Assembly: GCF_039542035.1 (NCBI RefSeq) | Contig: NZ_BAABHJ010000003.1 | Coordinates: 186,001 to 250,000, forward strand | Direction of reading: 5' to 3' | Length of the DNA stretch: 64,000 nt | Origin: Actinoallomurus liliacearum | GTDB taxonomy: Bacteria > Actinomycetota > Actinomycetes > Streptosporangiales > Streptosporangiaceae | Made by a program: the position numbers and the translations under genes | Notes under the pieces: model-generated | Database searches by the model: none | Told to the model about the DNA's origin: nothing | The model's input: only the letters and a program-made list of their open reading frames with translations | In this document: positions 1 through 8,532 of the stretch, piece after piece | Position numbering within the stretch: the stretch's first letter is position 1 | Layout of the letters: each line of letters begins with the position of its first letter

Positions 1-1410
1 TTCCGCGACGCGCCGGCTCAGGTGGGCGCGCAGCTCCGGGAGCCCGGTACGCCCCTCCGCGAACCGCGCCAGCTCGACCAGCGCGACGAGGTTCTCGGCG
101 TCCCGGATGCCGGCGGTCGGGACGGTCGGCGCGAGGCGTCGTACGTCGAAGTCGGCGGCGTCGTACACCGGGTTGAGATGGACGACGGCACAGGTGTGGG
201 ACGGGTCGAGCCGGGTGCGCCAGATCCGCAGCACCTCACCGGCCAGCCCCGGCGGCGCGTTGTCCCATCCGTCGGACACGGTGACGAGGCGATCCGCGTT
301 GAGCTCCAGCGCGTCGAGGATCCGCTCGCCGAGCGGCGTCGGCCCGTACGGCCGGACCGACAGCGCGTCGGTGCGGCCCGACAGCCACAGCGGGGTGTAC
401 TCCGCCGCCAGCGCCTCCAGCAGGAAGTGGCAGGCCAGCGCCACGGCGAGCGGCCGGCGGCGCTTCTGGCCCGAGCCGTACGCCGAGAAGCTGTCGTCGA
501 GCACCGCGGCCACCGTTCCCCAGCGCCCCGCCTGCTCGCCCGCCGCGCGGCGGGCCGCCGCGCGCAGCGCCGCCGTCAGCTCGGCACGGCGGTCCTGCCG
601 GTCCGCCAGGGGAAGGCCGAGCACGTACGACGCCAGCCGGGTCAGCGGCATCGTGCTCAGGTCGGTCGCCACCGCGCCGGCCTTCAGGCGGCGCGCGGAC
701 TCCTGCAGGCGCAGCCGCTCGAGCCGGGTGAGCCGGGGCGCGACCCGCTCCAGGAACGCCGCGCGCGGGACGCCGTGCCGGGCCGCGAACCCCTCCGCCA
801 CCGTGTACGGCAGGTCGTAGATCGCCGCCTGCTCGTAGTGGGCGCGCCGCCAGGTCTCCAGGATCGGCGTCCGGTACGCGGCGGGCCGGTGGGGAGTGAA
901 CAGGAAAGGGCCCAGCTCCCCGGCGGGCGCCAGGTGCGCGTGCCGGACCGCGTCCTTGACCGCCGCCCGGTACTTCACCGCGTCGAACGCCGGGTCGGGG
1001 CGGGCGGCCAGCCAGTCCCGCATGATCGCCCGGGTCCGCCGGTTGTTGACCCGGGCCCGGCGCAGCTGCCGGAACAGCCCGTACACCCGCTGCGGCGGCA
1101 GCAGGGCGAGCCGCCGGGCGATCAGCCCGCCCTCGGCGCGGCGCTGGGCGGGACTCGCCTCCGCCGCGGCGACCAGGAGGTTCCGCGCGATGAGCACCGC
1201 GTTGTGGTCGTTGACGTCCAGGGCCAGCGTCGCGGCGTACAGGTCGCGGTAGTTGCCGAGCAGGTACTGGTGCAGGAAGTCCAGGGACAGGCGCTGCTCG
1301 TCGGCGCCGGAGTGGAACTCGCGCTGGCCCGTGGACGTGATCGCCGCGTTGACGAACAGCAGGACGTCCTCCGCGGCGATCAGGTCCGCGCTGGTCTGGG
1401 CACGCGTCAC
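1..1410 (-). CDS. VWA (MIDAS) domain protein, TROVE/Ro60-like layout, 3' end cut by window edge
   Basis: At least 470 residues, open to the left edge. The GTG start follows GGAAGG about 9 nt upstream. The first ~290 residues are helical and Arg/Leu-rich. The C-terminal part has a von Willebrand A-like metal site: DDSFS (DxSxS pattern) at about residues 310-314, then GPTPLG supplying a possible metal-site Thr, then TVSDG with the third acidic position. A helical N-terminus followed by a VWA domain with intact MIDAS recalls the RNA-binding TROVE/Ro60 family, but I cannot prove homology of the N-terminal half. VWA proteins of this kind are usually cytosolic adaptors for RNA or protein partners. 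The next gene downstream lies outside the window. The VWA call is fairly firm; the TROVE link is a suggestion. Confidence 0.6.
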   Translation of the reverse strand, partial: MTRAQTSADLIAAEDVLLFVNAAITSTGQREFHSGADEQRLSLDFLHQYLLGNYRDLYAATLALDVNDHNAVLIARNLLVAAAEASPAQRRAEGGLIARRLALLPPQRVYGLFRQLRRARVNNRRTRAIMRDWLAARPDPAFDAVKYRAAVKDAVRHAHLAPAGELGPFLFTPHRPAAYRTPILETWRRAHYEQAAIYDLPYTVAEGFAARHGVPRAAFLERVAPRLTRLERLRLQESARRLKAGAVATDLSTMPLTRLASYVLGLPLADRQDRRAELTAALRAAARRAAGEQAGRWGTVAAVLDDSFSAYGSGQKRRRPLAVALACHFLLEALAAEYTPLWLSGRTDALSVRPYGPTPLGERILDALELNADRLVTVSDGWDNAPPGLAGEVLRIWRTRLDPSHTCAVVHLNPVYDAADFDVRRLAPTVPTAGIRDAENLVALVELARFAEGRTGLPELRAHLSRRVAE

Positions 1411-1654
1411 GGTCCGCACCTTCCGGGGAGGGGAGGCCGGCCGGGGAATGAGGGCACGAGCTGCGAATCTTCGCTTTACAGGCGGGTTCCGGAAGTCGCA
1501 CCGGAGTCCCGCGGCCGGCTCCGGAACCGTAGCACCGGCCTCGCGCCCGCTTCACCTGGGTTTCCGGTGAGGCGCCGGGTTCTCACTCCTCGACCGCCGC
1601 ACCCATCGGCCTCGGATGCCCCCTCGTCGATCGGCACCGTTCGGCCTCACCCGC

Positions 1655-2362
1655 TCACTCCTCGATCGCGCCGCCCACCGACCGCAGGTGCTCGCGGAAC
1701 GTCAGCGACGGCGCCTCACGGCGCGCGGCGAGGTAGGCGGCGAAGCCGACCTGCTCGCGGAGCGAGACGCCCGCGCGGATCCGCTCGGCCTGCGCCCGCT
1801 CGGTGTCGCGGATCCGTTCCGCGATCGTCAGGAGGCGCTCGGCCTCGGCGGCCGGGACGAACAGCACGCCGTCGTCGTCGCCGAGCACCAGGTCGTCGCC
1901 GGTCACGACGTGGTCGCCCACGGTGGCCGATGTGAGCGCGTCCGCGGGCCGGTCACGGAGGCTGAGCGGGCCGGTCGAGATCGCCCCCAGGCTGAAGACC
2001 GGCAGCCCGATCGCCCGGATGTCGGCGGTGTCGCGGTGCAGTCCCCAGATCGCGATGCCCGTCAGCCCGGCCGCCGCGGCCTCCAGGACGACCAGGTCGC
2101 CGACGCACGCCTCGTCGAGCCGCCCGTCGTTGTCGACCACCAGGACCTCGCCGGGCGTCGCCTCCTCGAACGCCTCCAGGAAGATGTCGACGCTGCCGAG
2201 GTGCCGGGCGGGACGCGCGCGGCCCAGCAGACGGGTCCCGGGCTCCACGGCGCTCATCGCGGCGGGCGCGCAGCGCACGGGCAGGCCGGCGCGGATGCAC
2301 GCGTCCGCCACATGGGCGGTGGTCAGCGTCTCGAAGCGCCGCCCGAGATCCTTCTCGTCCAT
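1655..2362 (-). CDS. RraA family protein (HMG/CHA aldolase-like)
   Basis: 235 aa, the usual length for RraA/demethylmenaquinone-methyltransferase-fold proteins. The characteristic core is present: VGDLVVLEAAAAGLTGIAIWG followed by HRD, and the DGRLDEACVGD segment that contributes the metal and oxaloacetate-binding site. The family includes 4-hydroxy-4-methyl-2-oxoglutarate/4-carboxy-4-hydroxy-2-oxoadipate aldolases and RNase E regulators; actinobacterial stand-alone copies are mostly believed to be aldolases or oxaloacetate decarboxylases acting on carboxylic acids. AGGAA precedes the ATG. No pathway partner is adjacent; a defective IS110 element lies directly upstream. Family assignment is solid, substrate unknown. 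Confidence 0.85.
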   Translation of the reverse strand: MDEKDLGRRFETLTTAHVADACIRAGLPVRCAPAAMSAVEPGTRLLGRARPARHLGSVDIFLEAFEEATPGEVLVVDNDGRLDEACVGDLVVLEAAAAGLTGIAIWGLHRDTADIRAIGLPVFSLGAISTGPLSLRDRPADALTSATVGDHVVTGDDLVLGDDDGVLFVPAAEAERLLTIAERIRDTERAQAERIRAGVSLREQVGFAAYLAARREAPSLTFREHLRSVGGAIEE

Positions 2363-2394
2363 CCGTGGTTCCTAATCAGTTCTGGGAGTTGCCA

Positions 2395-3090
2395 TCCGGC
2401 AGACTCCTGGTCGGTAGCCACCGGCAGGTGAGCACTCTGGGTTCCTGGACGTTTGAGTCCTGGAGAGAGAGACCGTGCCCCTTGCCGGTTGGCCGGGAGA
2501 GTTGATCGCTGATGGGATGTCGTGCCCGCCGGTCGGCCGGTGTGAGCACTGCTTGATCAGGTCGCTGATGGTTCTCCCGCCGGCTGCTGCAGGTGATCGG
2601 CGTCGAGAACGGGAGGGCCGTTGCGGCTGTTCGTCGGGGATGACTGGGCTGAGGACCATCACGATGTGGAGGTGTCCCAGCCAGGACTGGGACCCATCCT
2701 CGGCGCCCGGGTGCTCGCAGAGTTCGGCGACGACCCGAACCGCTACGCCACCGCCAAGGCCCGCAAGAATTACGCCGGTACCTCTCCGATCACCCGAGCG
2801 TCCGGGAAGAAGAAGGTCGCCCTGGCCCGGTTCGTTCACAACGATCGGCTCATCGACGCCCTGATGACTCAGGCGTTCAGCTCCCTCAGACTCTCGCCCG
2901 GCGCCCGCGCCTACCACGACCGGCAACGCGCCCGCGGGTCCGGCCACAACGCCGCCCTGCGTCAGCTCGCCAACCGCCTCGTCGGCATCCTCCACGGATG
3001 CCGGAAAACCGGCACCCTCTACAACGAGATGACCGCCTGGTCGCATCACGCGGAGTCGCTTGCAGCTTGACATCTACGCTCCTGGGATGT
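2395..3090 (+). mobile_element. IS110-family insertion element, internally deleted (ends approximate)
   Basis: A truncated IS110 transposase ORF (2621-3070) is preceded by about 225 nt of non-coding sequence rich in potential hairpins and followed by a short tail. In active IS110 elements the non-coding end encodes the bridge (seeker) RNA, so 2395-2620 may preserve a relict of it. IS110 elements lack clear terminal inverted repeats and target duplications, so the exact ends cannot be read from one copy; I place them only approximately. The element sits immediately upstream of the RraA-family gene, on the opposite strand. Confidence 0.5.
2621..3070 (+). pseudogene. IS110-family transposase with large in-frame internal deletion
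   Basis: The 149-codon ORF (TTG start) fuses the first ~18 residues of an IS110 transposase, including the first acidic residue of the RuvC-like DEDD site in LFVGDDWAEDHHDVEV, directly to the C-terminal Transposase_20 region beginning PGLGPILGARVL. The C-terminal half retains the conserved NYAGTSPITRASGKK segment, which carries the catalytic serine of this family. Intact family members are about 400 aa, so roughly 230-250 residues, with most of the RuvC-like domain, are missing although the frame is kept. It cannot be an active transposase alone. Confidence 0.8.
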
Positions 3091-3118
3091 CTCTCTGCTC
3101 TCGTTCGGCGTCCGGTCG

Positions 3119-3757
3119 TCAGAACGCCGCGATCGTGGCCGGGGCCCGTTCGGCGCGGCTCAGGGCGCGCAACACGCCGGTCGGGCCGTGCCGGCGTACG
3201 GCGAGGCGGGTCAGCAGGTCGACCACCGTCTCGACGGCGCTCCGGGGGAGCGCCGGAGTCGGGATCCCCACGCTGACGGCGAGGTCGTCCGAGTGGACCG
3301 CCAGCTCCATCATGCGGGAGATCAGCAGGTCGTCCAGGGTCAGCGACCACGGTCCCCAGAACGGGAGGCGCACCGGCCGGTCCGGCTCGGCGGCGAGGTC
3401 GGCCGCCGACCGCTCGATGACGGCGTCCACCTCAGCCGCCAACGCCTCCGGTCCGCCCACCGCCCGCTCCTCGCCGCCCCGCCGGATGCGGACGTTGATG
3501 TCGGCGTCGGGACCGGCGTCGATCCAGTCCACCCGGGCGTAGTGCTCCAGCAAAGGGACGCACGGCTCCCGCGGAACCGGCTGGGCCAGGATCTGCGGGA
3601 TGGCGAGGACCTGGTAGGCGAGGTGACCGGCGAGGCCGCTCACCCCGAACTCGGGAAGCGCGCTCGGTTCGCTCCATCGCGCGGCCACCGCCGGGTCGCG
3701 CAGCAGGGCCGCCGCCGAGCGGGCCACGGCCAGGAAGTCGTCCGTCGTACCGGTCAC
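3119..3757 (-). CDS. maleylpyruvate isomerase/DinB-like mycothiol-dependent family protein
   Basis: 212 aa from a GTG at 3757, chosen because GAGGGG lies about 9 nt upstream; a GTG three codons earlier overlaps that ribosome site. The N-terminal four-helix (DinB/MDMPI) domain shows the metal-binding pattern GLAGHLAYQV near residue 40 and MMELAVHSDDL near residue 160, which supply the His and Glu/His ligands. Family members use mycothiol or catalyse thiol-dependent isomerisation or detoxification in actinobacteria; the substrate here is unknown. It lies between an IS110 remnant and a DUF1772 membrane gene on the same strand, 79 nt apart. Confidence 0.8.
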   Translation of the reverse strand: MTGTTDDFLAVARSAAALLRDPAVAARWSEPSALPEFGVSGLAGHLAYQVLAIPQILAQPVPREPCVPLLEHYARVDWIDAGPDADINVRIRRGGEERAVGGPEALAAEVDAVIERSAADLAAEPDRPVRLPFWGPWSLTLDDLLISRMMELAVHSDDLAVSVGIPTPALPRSAVETVVDLLTRLAVRRHGPTGVLRALSRAERAPATIAAF

Positions 3758-3836
3758 GGCTCTCACCCCTCGCAGCGGCGTACGAGGCCGCGGAACGCCC
3801 GCCGGCCCGGCAGCCCGCGGGCCGCGACACAGCGTC

Positions 3837-4445
3837 TCACAGCCTGCGGCCCTCGGCGCCCATGTGATGCGTCACGAGCCCCCCTTTCCACGCCTCGCCC
3901 GGCGTCGCCGCCGAGTGCCGGCCGGGAGCGGCACCCGGGTCGTCGCGGTGCGCGCCGTACACGACCAGGGCCCAGGCGAGGCAGGCGAACGCGGCGAGGT
4001 TCGCGACCGCCCGGACGACGTTCCAGGTGACCCACCGGGCCTCGAACTGATGGCGTACGGCGGCCAGCTCGGCGAGGTGCCGCGGATGGCCGGCCTTGGC
4101 GAGCTGGTTGTTGAGGGGGACGTTCACCCCGCTCGTGACGAAGAACATCACCAGGTAGAGGACCAGGGCGGCGACGATCCAGGGCAGGGCCGGCCGCCCG
4201 TGGCCGCGCCACGCCAGCACGGCAGCGCCGATGAGGAACACCAGCGCGCCCATGAAACAGAGCATGAACCAGCCGTTGATGATCGCCTTGTTGATGTTCT
4301 GCATCACCTCGACGAACGCGCGGTCGTCGCTGCGGCGCAGGCCGGGCATCACCGAGTACGCGAAGGCGGCGAACAAGCCGGCCATGAGCCCGGTCGTGAC
4401 GGTCGCCGCGAGCAGCAGAACGGTCTGCAGGTTCTTCAGTGCCAT
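3837..4445 (-). CDS. DUF1772 (anthrone oxygenase-like) membrane protein
   Basis: 202 aa with four predicted membrane segments: about residues 7-29, 58-79, 86-106 and 142-165, followed by a polar tail. The pattern (GLFAAFAYSVMPGLRRSDDRAFVEVMQNIN, then the loop with NVPLNNQLAKAG) is that of DUF1772, a family that also contains anthrone oxygenases of polyketide pathways. No polyketide genes are nearby, so an enzymatic role is unproven. It is transcribed away from the AraC-type gene 81 bp upstream, which is the obvious candidate regulator of this membrane protein. Confidence 0.8.
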   Translation of the reverse strand: MALKNLQTVLLLAATVTTGLMAGLFAAFAYSVMPGLRRSDDRAFVEVMQNINKAIINGWFMLCFMGALVFLIGAAVLAWRGHGRPALPWIVAALVLYLVMFFVTSGVNVPLNNQLAKAGHPRHLAELAAVRHQFEARWVTWNVVRAVANLAAFACLAWALVVYGAHRDDPGAAPGRHSAATPGEAWKGGLVTHHMGAEGRRL

Positions 4446-4526
4446 GGCTCAATTCAACGGCGCGCAGGTGAGACTGCCCATGGCTGAAGCTATTCAATAC
4501 ATGTTCATTCGTCTACAGTCTCGGTC

Positions 4527-5513
4527 ATGGACGTCGTGGCCGGTCTCCTCAAGGGCCCCCGGGCCGAAGGGGCCTTCCTGCTCCGGTCCTCCCTCCTGCC
4601 GCCCTGGGCGCTGCGCGTGCAGGACGAGGCGCCGCTCACGCTCGTCGCGGTGGTGCGCGGCACGGCCTGGGTGATCCCCGAGCACGGCGGGACGACCGAG
4701 CTGGGGCCGGGCGACGTCGCGATCCTGCGCGGCCCCGACGCGTACGTCTTCGCCGACGACCCGGCCACGGCGCCGCAGGCGGTCATCCACCCCGGCCAGC
4801 GCTGCACCACCCCCGACGGCGGCGAGCTGTCGGACCTGGGGGAGCTCGGCGTCCGCACCTGGGGCAACGCCCCCGAGGGCGCCACCGTCATGGTCACCGG
4901 CACCTATCAGGTGCTCAGCGAGATCTGCCGTCCGCTGCTGGACGCGCTGCCCCCGCTCGTCGTCATCCGGGGCGACGCCTGGGAGGGCCCGCTCGTCCCG
5001 CTGCTCGCGGGGGAGGTCGTCAAGGACGAGCCCGGCCAGGACGCCGTCCTGGACCGGCTCCTCGACCTGCTGCTGGTCGCCGCCCTGCGCACCTGGTTCT
5101 CCCGGCCCGAGGCCGACCCGCCGCCCTGGTACCGCGCCCAGGGCGACCCGGTCATCGGCCCGGCCCTGCGGCTCCTGCACGACGCCCCCGAGCGGCCGTG
5201 GACGGTGGCGAGGCTGGCCGCCGAGACCAACGTCTCGCGGGCGGCCCTGGCCCGCCGGTTCACGGCGCTGGTGGGCGAGCCCCCGATGGGCTACCTCACC
5301 GCCTGGCGGATCGCGCTCGCCGCCGACCTGCTGCGCGATCCCGAGCTCACCATCGGACAGGTCGCCGAGCGGGTCGGTTACGGCAGCTCGTTCGCGCTCA
5401 GCACCGCGTTCAAGCGCATCCGCGGCGTCAGCCCACGCGAGCACCGCGCCGCCGTGGCCCGCGTCCGCGAACCGATCGCGCCGACCACTCCCTGGCGCCG
5501 CCGCCCCGCCTGA
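4527..5513 (+). CDS. AraC family transcriptional regulator with N-terminal cupin
   Basis: 328 aa. Residues ~1-190 form a cupin_6-type ligand-sensing domain, and residues ~210-310 carry the double helix-turn-helix of AraC proteins, with the signature PPMGYLTAWRIALAADLLRDPELTIGQVAERVGYGSSFALSTAFKR split across both HTHs. Such regulators commonly control the divergent gene next to them, here the DUF1772 protein; the 81-bp spacer contains an AT-rich stretch suitable for both promoters. The stop codon begins a 15-bp tandem repeat. Family call is firm, effector unknown. Confidence 0.9.
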   Translation: MDVVAGLLKGPRAEGAFLLRSSLLPPWALRVQDEAPLTLVAVVRGTAWVIPEHGGTTELGPGDVAILRGPDAYVFADDPATAPQAVIHPGQRCTTPDGGELSDLGELGVRTWGNAPEGATVMVTGTYQVLSEICRPLLDALPPLVVIRGDAWEGPLVPLLAGEVVKDEPGQDAVLDRLLDLLLVAALRTWFSRPEADPPPWYRAQGDPVIGPALRLLHDAPERPWTVARLAAETNVSRAALARRFTALVGEPPMGYLTAWRIALAADLLRDPELTIGQVAERVGYGSSFALSTAFKRIRGVSPREHRAAVARVREPIAPTTPWRRRPA

Positions 5514-5585
5514 CCCTGTCCCGCCTGACCCCGTCCCGTCTGGCCTTGTCCCGCTTGACCCCGTTCCGCCTGACCCGTACCGTCC
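5511..5585 (+). repeat. 15-bp tandem repeat, five units, degenerating
   Basis: Five consecutive 15-bp units begin at the TGA stop of the AraC-type gene: TGACCCTGTCCCGCC, TGACCCCGTCCCGTC, TGGCCTTGTCCCGCT, TGACCCCGTTCCGCC and a more diverged fifth. The array fills the gap between two convergent genes. It looks like replication-slippage expansion of the gene's 3' end; unit number may vary between strains. Confidence 0.85.
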
Positions 5586-5630
5586 GGCCTGCGCCGTCTG
5601 ATCCCGCGCGCGGGTGAGCGGGCCTCGACG

Positions 5631-6893
5631 TCAGGCGAACGCGTCGCGGGCGGACCGCCGGTCGGGTGACAGCTCTCCGGAGAGGCCGGACCCGGTGAGC
5701 GAGCGCCGGGCGAGGCGGCGGCTCTTCAGCGCGAGGTGCAGCTCGAGCCGTACGAGCCCGTCCCCGAGGTCGGCGCCGAGGAGGTCGGCGATCCGGCCCA
5801 GCCGGTAGTACAGGCTCGTCCGGTGCAGCCGCAGCCGGGCCGCCGTGCGCTGCGCGTCGCCGCCCAGGTCGAGGTAGGTCTCCAGGGTCCGCGTCAGCGT
5901 GTCGCCCGAGGTCGCGGCCCGGTCGAGCGGCGCCAGCACGTCCTCGGTGTCCGCCGGTGGCATCCGCAGCAGGGCGCGGTAGGGCCCCAGGTCGGACCAC
6001 GACAGCGGCTCGGGCAGCGCGGGGTCGAGGACGGTCAGCTCGGCCGCGGCGAGCGCCTGGGCGTGCGCGGCGCGGGCCGTACCGGCGGCGAACGGCACCG
6101 GCTCACTGGCGCCCACGGCGAACCGCGTCCCGGCCGGCGCGGTCCGGCCGCCCACGGCCTCGGCGACCCGGTGGAGCGCGTCCGCGAACGGAGGGCGGTC
6201 CGCCGGATGCCGGAGCAGCACGACCGCGTGCGTCGCGCCGACGAACGAGCCGACATAGGCGGGATGCGGGCGCAGCGCGGGGGCCGTCCCCGCGGTCAGA
6301 CGCTGGAAGTCCGCCGAGGTGAGCGCGGCGACCCGCTCGTCGCCCGGCCGGTACGGCACGGCGGCGCACACCTGGACGCGGGCGCCGACCAGCGCGGGGA
6401 CGGCCGCGGCCAGCCGGTCCCGTACGTCGGCGCCGGACTCCTCGCCGACCAGCCGCCGGACCAGGCCGTCCACCCCGCCGTCGACGACGGGGCCGGGTCG
6501 CCGCGCGAGGGCGTCCGCGAGGTCGTGGGCGCAGCGCAGCGCCTCGGTGATCGCGGTGTCGGCCAGCGGCCCGTCCGACTCCAGTACCCACAGGTATCCG
6601 AGGCAGCGGCCGTCCGCGCGGATCGGTACGCAGACGCGCGGGGCCATCCCCAGCGCGGGGTTGGCGGGGACGTGGACCGGACCGTTCGCCTCGGCGATGC
6701 CGTGCCGGTTCTGCCAGTCCTGGATCGCCGGGGCGACCTGCCGGGTCAGGATGGCGGCGATCCGCGCGGCGTCGGCACCGGCCTCGTGCGCGCTGTAGGC
6801 GACGAGCCCGCCGTCCGGGTCGTCGACCGACACGCCGTGCCCGATGCGGGCGGCCAGCGCGTCCAGCCTCGCCTGGACTCCGCCGCTCTCCAC
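5631..6893 (-). CDS. CdaR/PucR family transcriptional regulator
   Basis: 420 aa from a GTG with GGGAGG close upstream; an in-frame ATG 72 nt earlier has no ribosome site and would place the start inside the intergenic region. Residues ~1-150 are a GAF-like sensor, the middle is a GGDEF-derived CdaR domain, and residues ~345-395 form the PucR-type HTH (YLDLGGDAQRTAARLRLHR, then SLYYRLGRI). Such proteins activate sugar-acid, purine or amino-acid catabolic genes. It is divergent from the PLP-dependent aldolase-like gene at 7059 across 165 bp, which is its likely target. Confidence 0.9.
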   Translation of the reverse strand: MESGGVQARLDALAARIGHGVSVDDPDGGLVAYSAHEAGADAARIAAILTRQVAPAIQDWQNRHGIAEANGPVHVPANPALGMAPRVCVPIRADGRCLGYLWVLESDGPLADTAITEALRCAHDLADALARRPGPVVDGGVDGLVRRLVGEESGADVRDRLAAAVPALVGARVQVCAAVPYRPGDERVAALTSADFQRLTAGTAPALRPHPAYVGSFVGATHAVVLLRHPADRPPFADALHRVAEAVGGRTAPAGTRFAVGASEPVPFAAGTARAAHAQALAAAELTVLDPALPEPLSWSDLGPYRALLRMPPADTEDVLAPLDRAATSGDTLTRTLETYLDLGGDAQRTAARLRLHRTSLYYRLGRIADLLGADLGDGLVRLELHLALKSRRLARRSLTGSGLSGELSPDRRSARDAFA

Positions 6894-7058
6894 CGGCCCT
6901 CCCGTCCTTCGACACTCGCGTTCCGACAAGTGTAGGAACGGCGACGCGCAGGTCACGCCGTCCATCCGATGCGCCGGCCGGCAGCCGCGATCTAGGTTCG
7001 CCGGGTACGGGCCGCCCGCGCGCGGCCGCCGTCCCGCAGTCACCAGGAGATCCGCCCG

Positions 7059-8387
7059 ATGGGACGTTCCCTCGCCGCCCGCCCCTGGGTTCCGGCACCG
7101 AGCGAGAAGCGCGTGCGGGAGGTGTCGGAGTCGGTCGCCGGCCGGTCCGCCCCCGCCGTGCTGACCGAGCTCGACCGGCTCGTCACCGAGAACCACCGCA
7201 TCCACGACGTCGAGTCGATCAATCTCAACCCCGCGACCAACGTCATGAACCCGCGGGCCGAGGCGATGCTGGCGGCCGGGCTCGGCTCGCGGGCCTCGCT
7301 GGGCCACCCGGCGGACAAGTACGAGACGGGCCTGGAGGCGATCGAGCAGATCGAGATCATCGCCGCCGAGCTGGCGGCGGAGGTCTTCGGCGCCCGGTAC
7401 GCGGAGGTCCGGGTGGGCTCGGGCGCGCTGGCCAACCTCTACGCCTTCATGGCGACCTGCCGGCCCGGCGACACGATCATCGCGCCGCCGGCCGACATCG
7501 GCGGCCACGTCACGCACCACGGCCCGGGCGCGGCGGGGCTGTACGGGCTCACCACCGTGCCGGCGCCGGTCGCCGCGGACGGCTACACCGTGGACGTCGA
7601 CGCCCTGCGCGGGCTGGCGGAGGAGACGCGGCCGGCGTTGATCACGATCGGGGGCAGCCTCAACCTGTTCCCGCACCCGGTCGCCGCCATCCGGGAGATC
7701 GCGGACTCGGTCGGCGCGCGCGTGCTCTTCGACGCCGCCCACCTCTGCGGCATGGTGGCCGGGCGGGTGTGGCCGCAGCCGCTCGCCGAAGGGGCCCACC
7801 TGATCACGATGAGCACGTACAAGAGCCTGGGCGGCCCCGCGGGCGGGCTGATCGTCACCGACGACGCCGAGCTCGCCGAACGCCTCGACGCGATCGCCTA
7901 CCCCGGGCTGACCGCGAACTTCGACGCCGGGCGGACCGCCGCGCTGGCCGTGACGATGCTCGACTGGAAGGTCGCCGGGCGGGCGTACGCGGAGACCATG
8001 GCGGCGACCGCCGCCCGCCTCGCCGCGGAGCTCGGGGCGCTGGGCGTGCCGGTCTTCGCCACCGATCGTGGCGCGACCCGGTCGCACCAGTTCGCCATCC
8101 TCGCCCACCGGTACGGCGGCGGGCAGCGGGCCGCGCGCCGGCTGCGCCGGGCGAACCTCCTGGCCTGCGGCATCGGCCTGCCGGTGGCGCCGGTCGACGG
8201 CGATACGAACGGTCTTCGCGTCGGCACCCCCGAGATCGTCCGGCTCGGCATGACGGAGGCGGACATGCCGGCGCTGGCCTCGTTCATCGCCCGAGGACTC
8301 GACCCGGACACCGAGCCGGAGACGGTCGCCGCCGAGGTGACCACGTGGCGCGCGGGGTTCTCCGGAGTTCACTTCACCGTCCGCTGA
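7059..8387 (+). CDS. serine hydroxymethyltransferase/threonine aldolase-like PLP enzyme
   Basis: 442 aa. Fold-type I PLP enzyme of the SHMT group. The PLP lysine lies in MSTYKSLGGPAGG, aligning with the SHMT THKTLRGPRGG motif; the cofactor Asp and adjacent His are in DAAHLCGMVAG. Compared with true GlyA the folate-contacting regions look altered, so it may be a beta-hydroxy-amino-acid aldolase or a 2-methylserine/alpha-methyl hydroxymethyltransferase rather than the housekeeping enzyme. AGGAG precedes the ATG. The divergent CdaR-type regulator suggests induction by its substrate. A strong hairpin follows the stop codon. Confidence 0.75.
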   Translation: MGRSLAARPWVPAPSEKRVREVSESVAGRSAPAVLTELDRLVTENHRIHDVESINLNPATNVMNPRAEAMLAAGLGSRASLGHPADKYETGLEAIEQIEIIAAELAAEVFGARYAEVRVGSGALANLYAFMATCRPGDTIIAPPADIGGHVTHHGPGAAGLYGLTTVPAPVAADGYTVDVDALRGLAEETRPALITIGGSLNLFPHPVAAIREIADSVGARVLFDAAHLCGMVAGRVWPQPLAEGAHLITMSTYKSLGGPAGGLIVTDDAELAERLDAIAYPGLTANFDAGRTAALAVTMLDWKVAGRAYAETMAATAARLAAELGALGVPVFATDRGATRSHQFAILAHRYGGGQRAARRLRRANLLACGIGLPVAPVDGDTNGLRVGTPEIVRLGMTEADMPALASFIARGLDPDTEPETVAAEVTTWRAGFSGVHFTVR

Positions 8388-8410
8388 GCGGGACCGGGCC
8401 GCGGTCTCCC

Positions 8411-8448
8411 GACCCTCGGCGGCAGTGTCAGGTTGCCAGCCGAGGGTC
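8411..8448 (+). terminator. hairpin terminator after the SHMT-like gene
   Basis: Perfect 10-bp inverted repeat (GACCCTCGGC / GCCGAGGGTC) with an inner GGCA/TGCC pairing, 24 bp after the stop codon and followed by the T-rich GTTAATTTGT. It also lies upstream of the CHAP gene. Confidence 0.75.
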
Positions 8449-8532
8449 GTTAATTTGTCACATCTGCCGATTCCAGGTTGTTAGAAGATCACTTACCGTC
8501 TGATCGGATCCTCCGCCAGAAAGGGGTCAGAA

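Noticed and set aside
22..1935. 637-codon ORF on the + strand
   Set aside because: Arg/Pro/Gly-rich antisense shadow of the VWA gene and the RraA gene; no start-site support or family.
2372..3073. 233-codon minus-strand ORF across the IS110 remnant
   Set aside because: Antisense shadow; the plus strand encodes clear transposase segments.
6894..8372. N-terminal extension of the CdaR-type ORF across the SHMT-like gene
   Set aside because: The extension is antisense to the PLP enzyme and compositionally noise; GTG 6893 has a good ribosome site.
8388..8532. c-di-AMP (ydaO-type) riboswitch upstream of the CHAP gene
   Set aside because: Such elements often precede cell-wall hydrolases in actinobacteria, but the conserved core is absent; the visible hairpin is better read as the previous gene's terminator.
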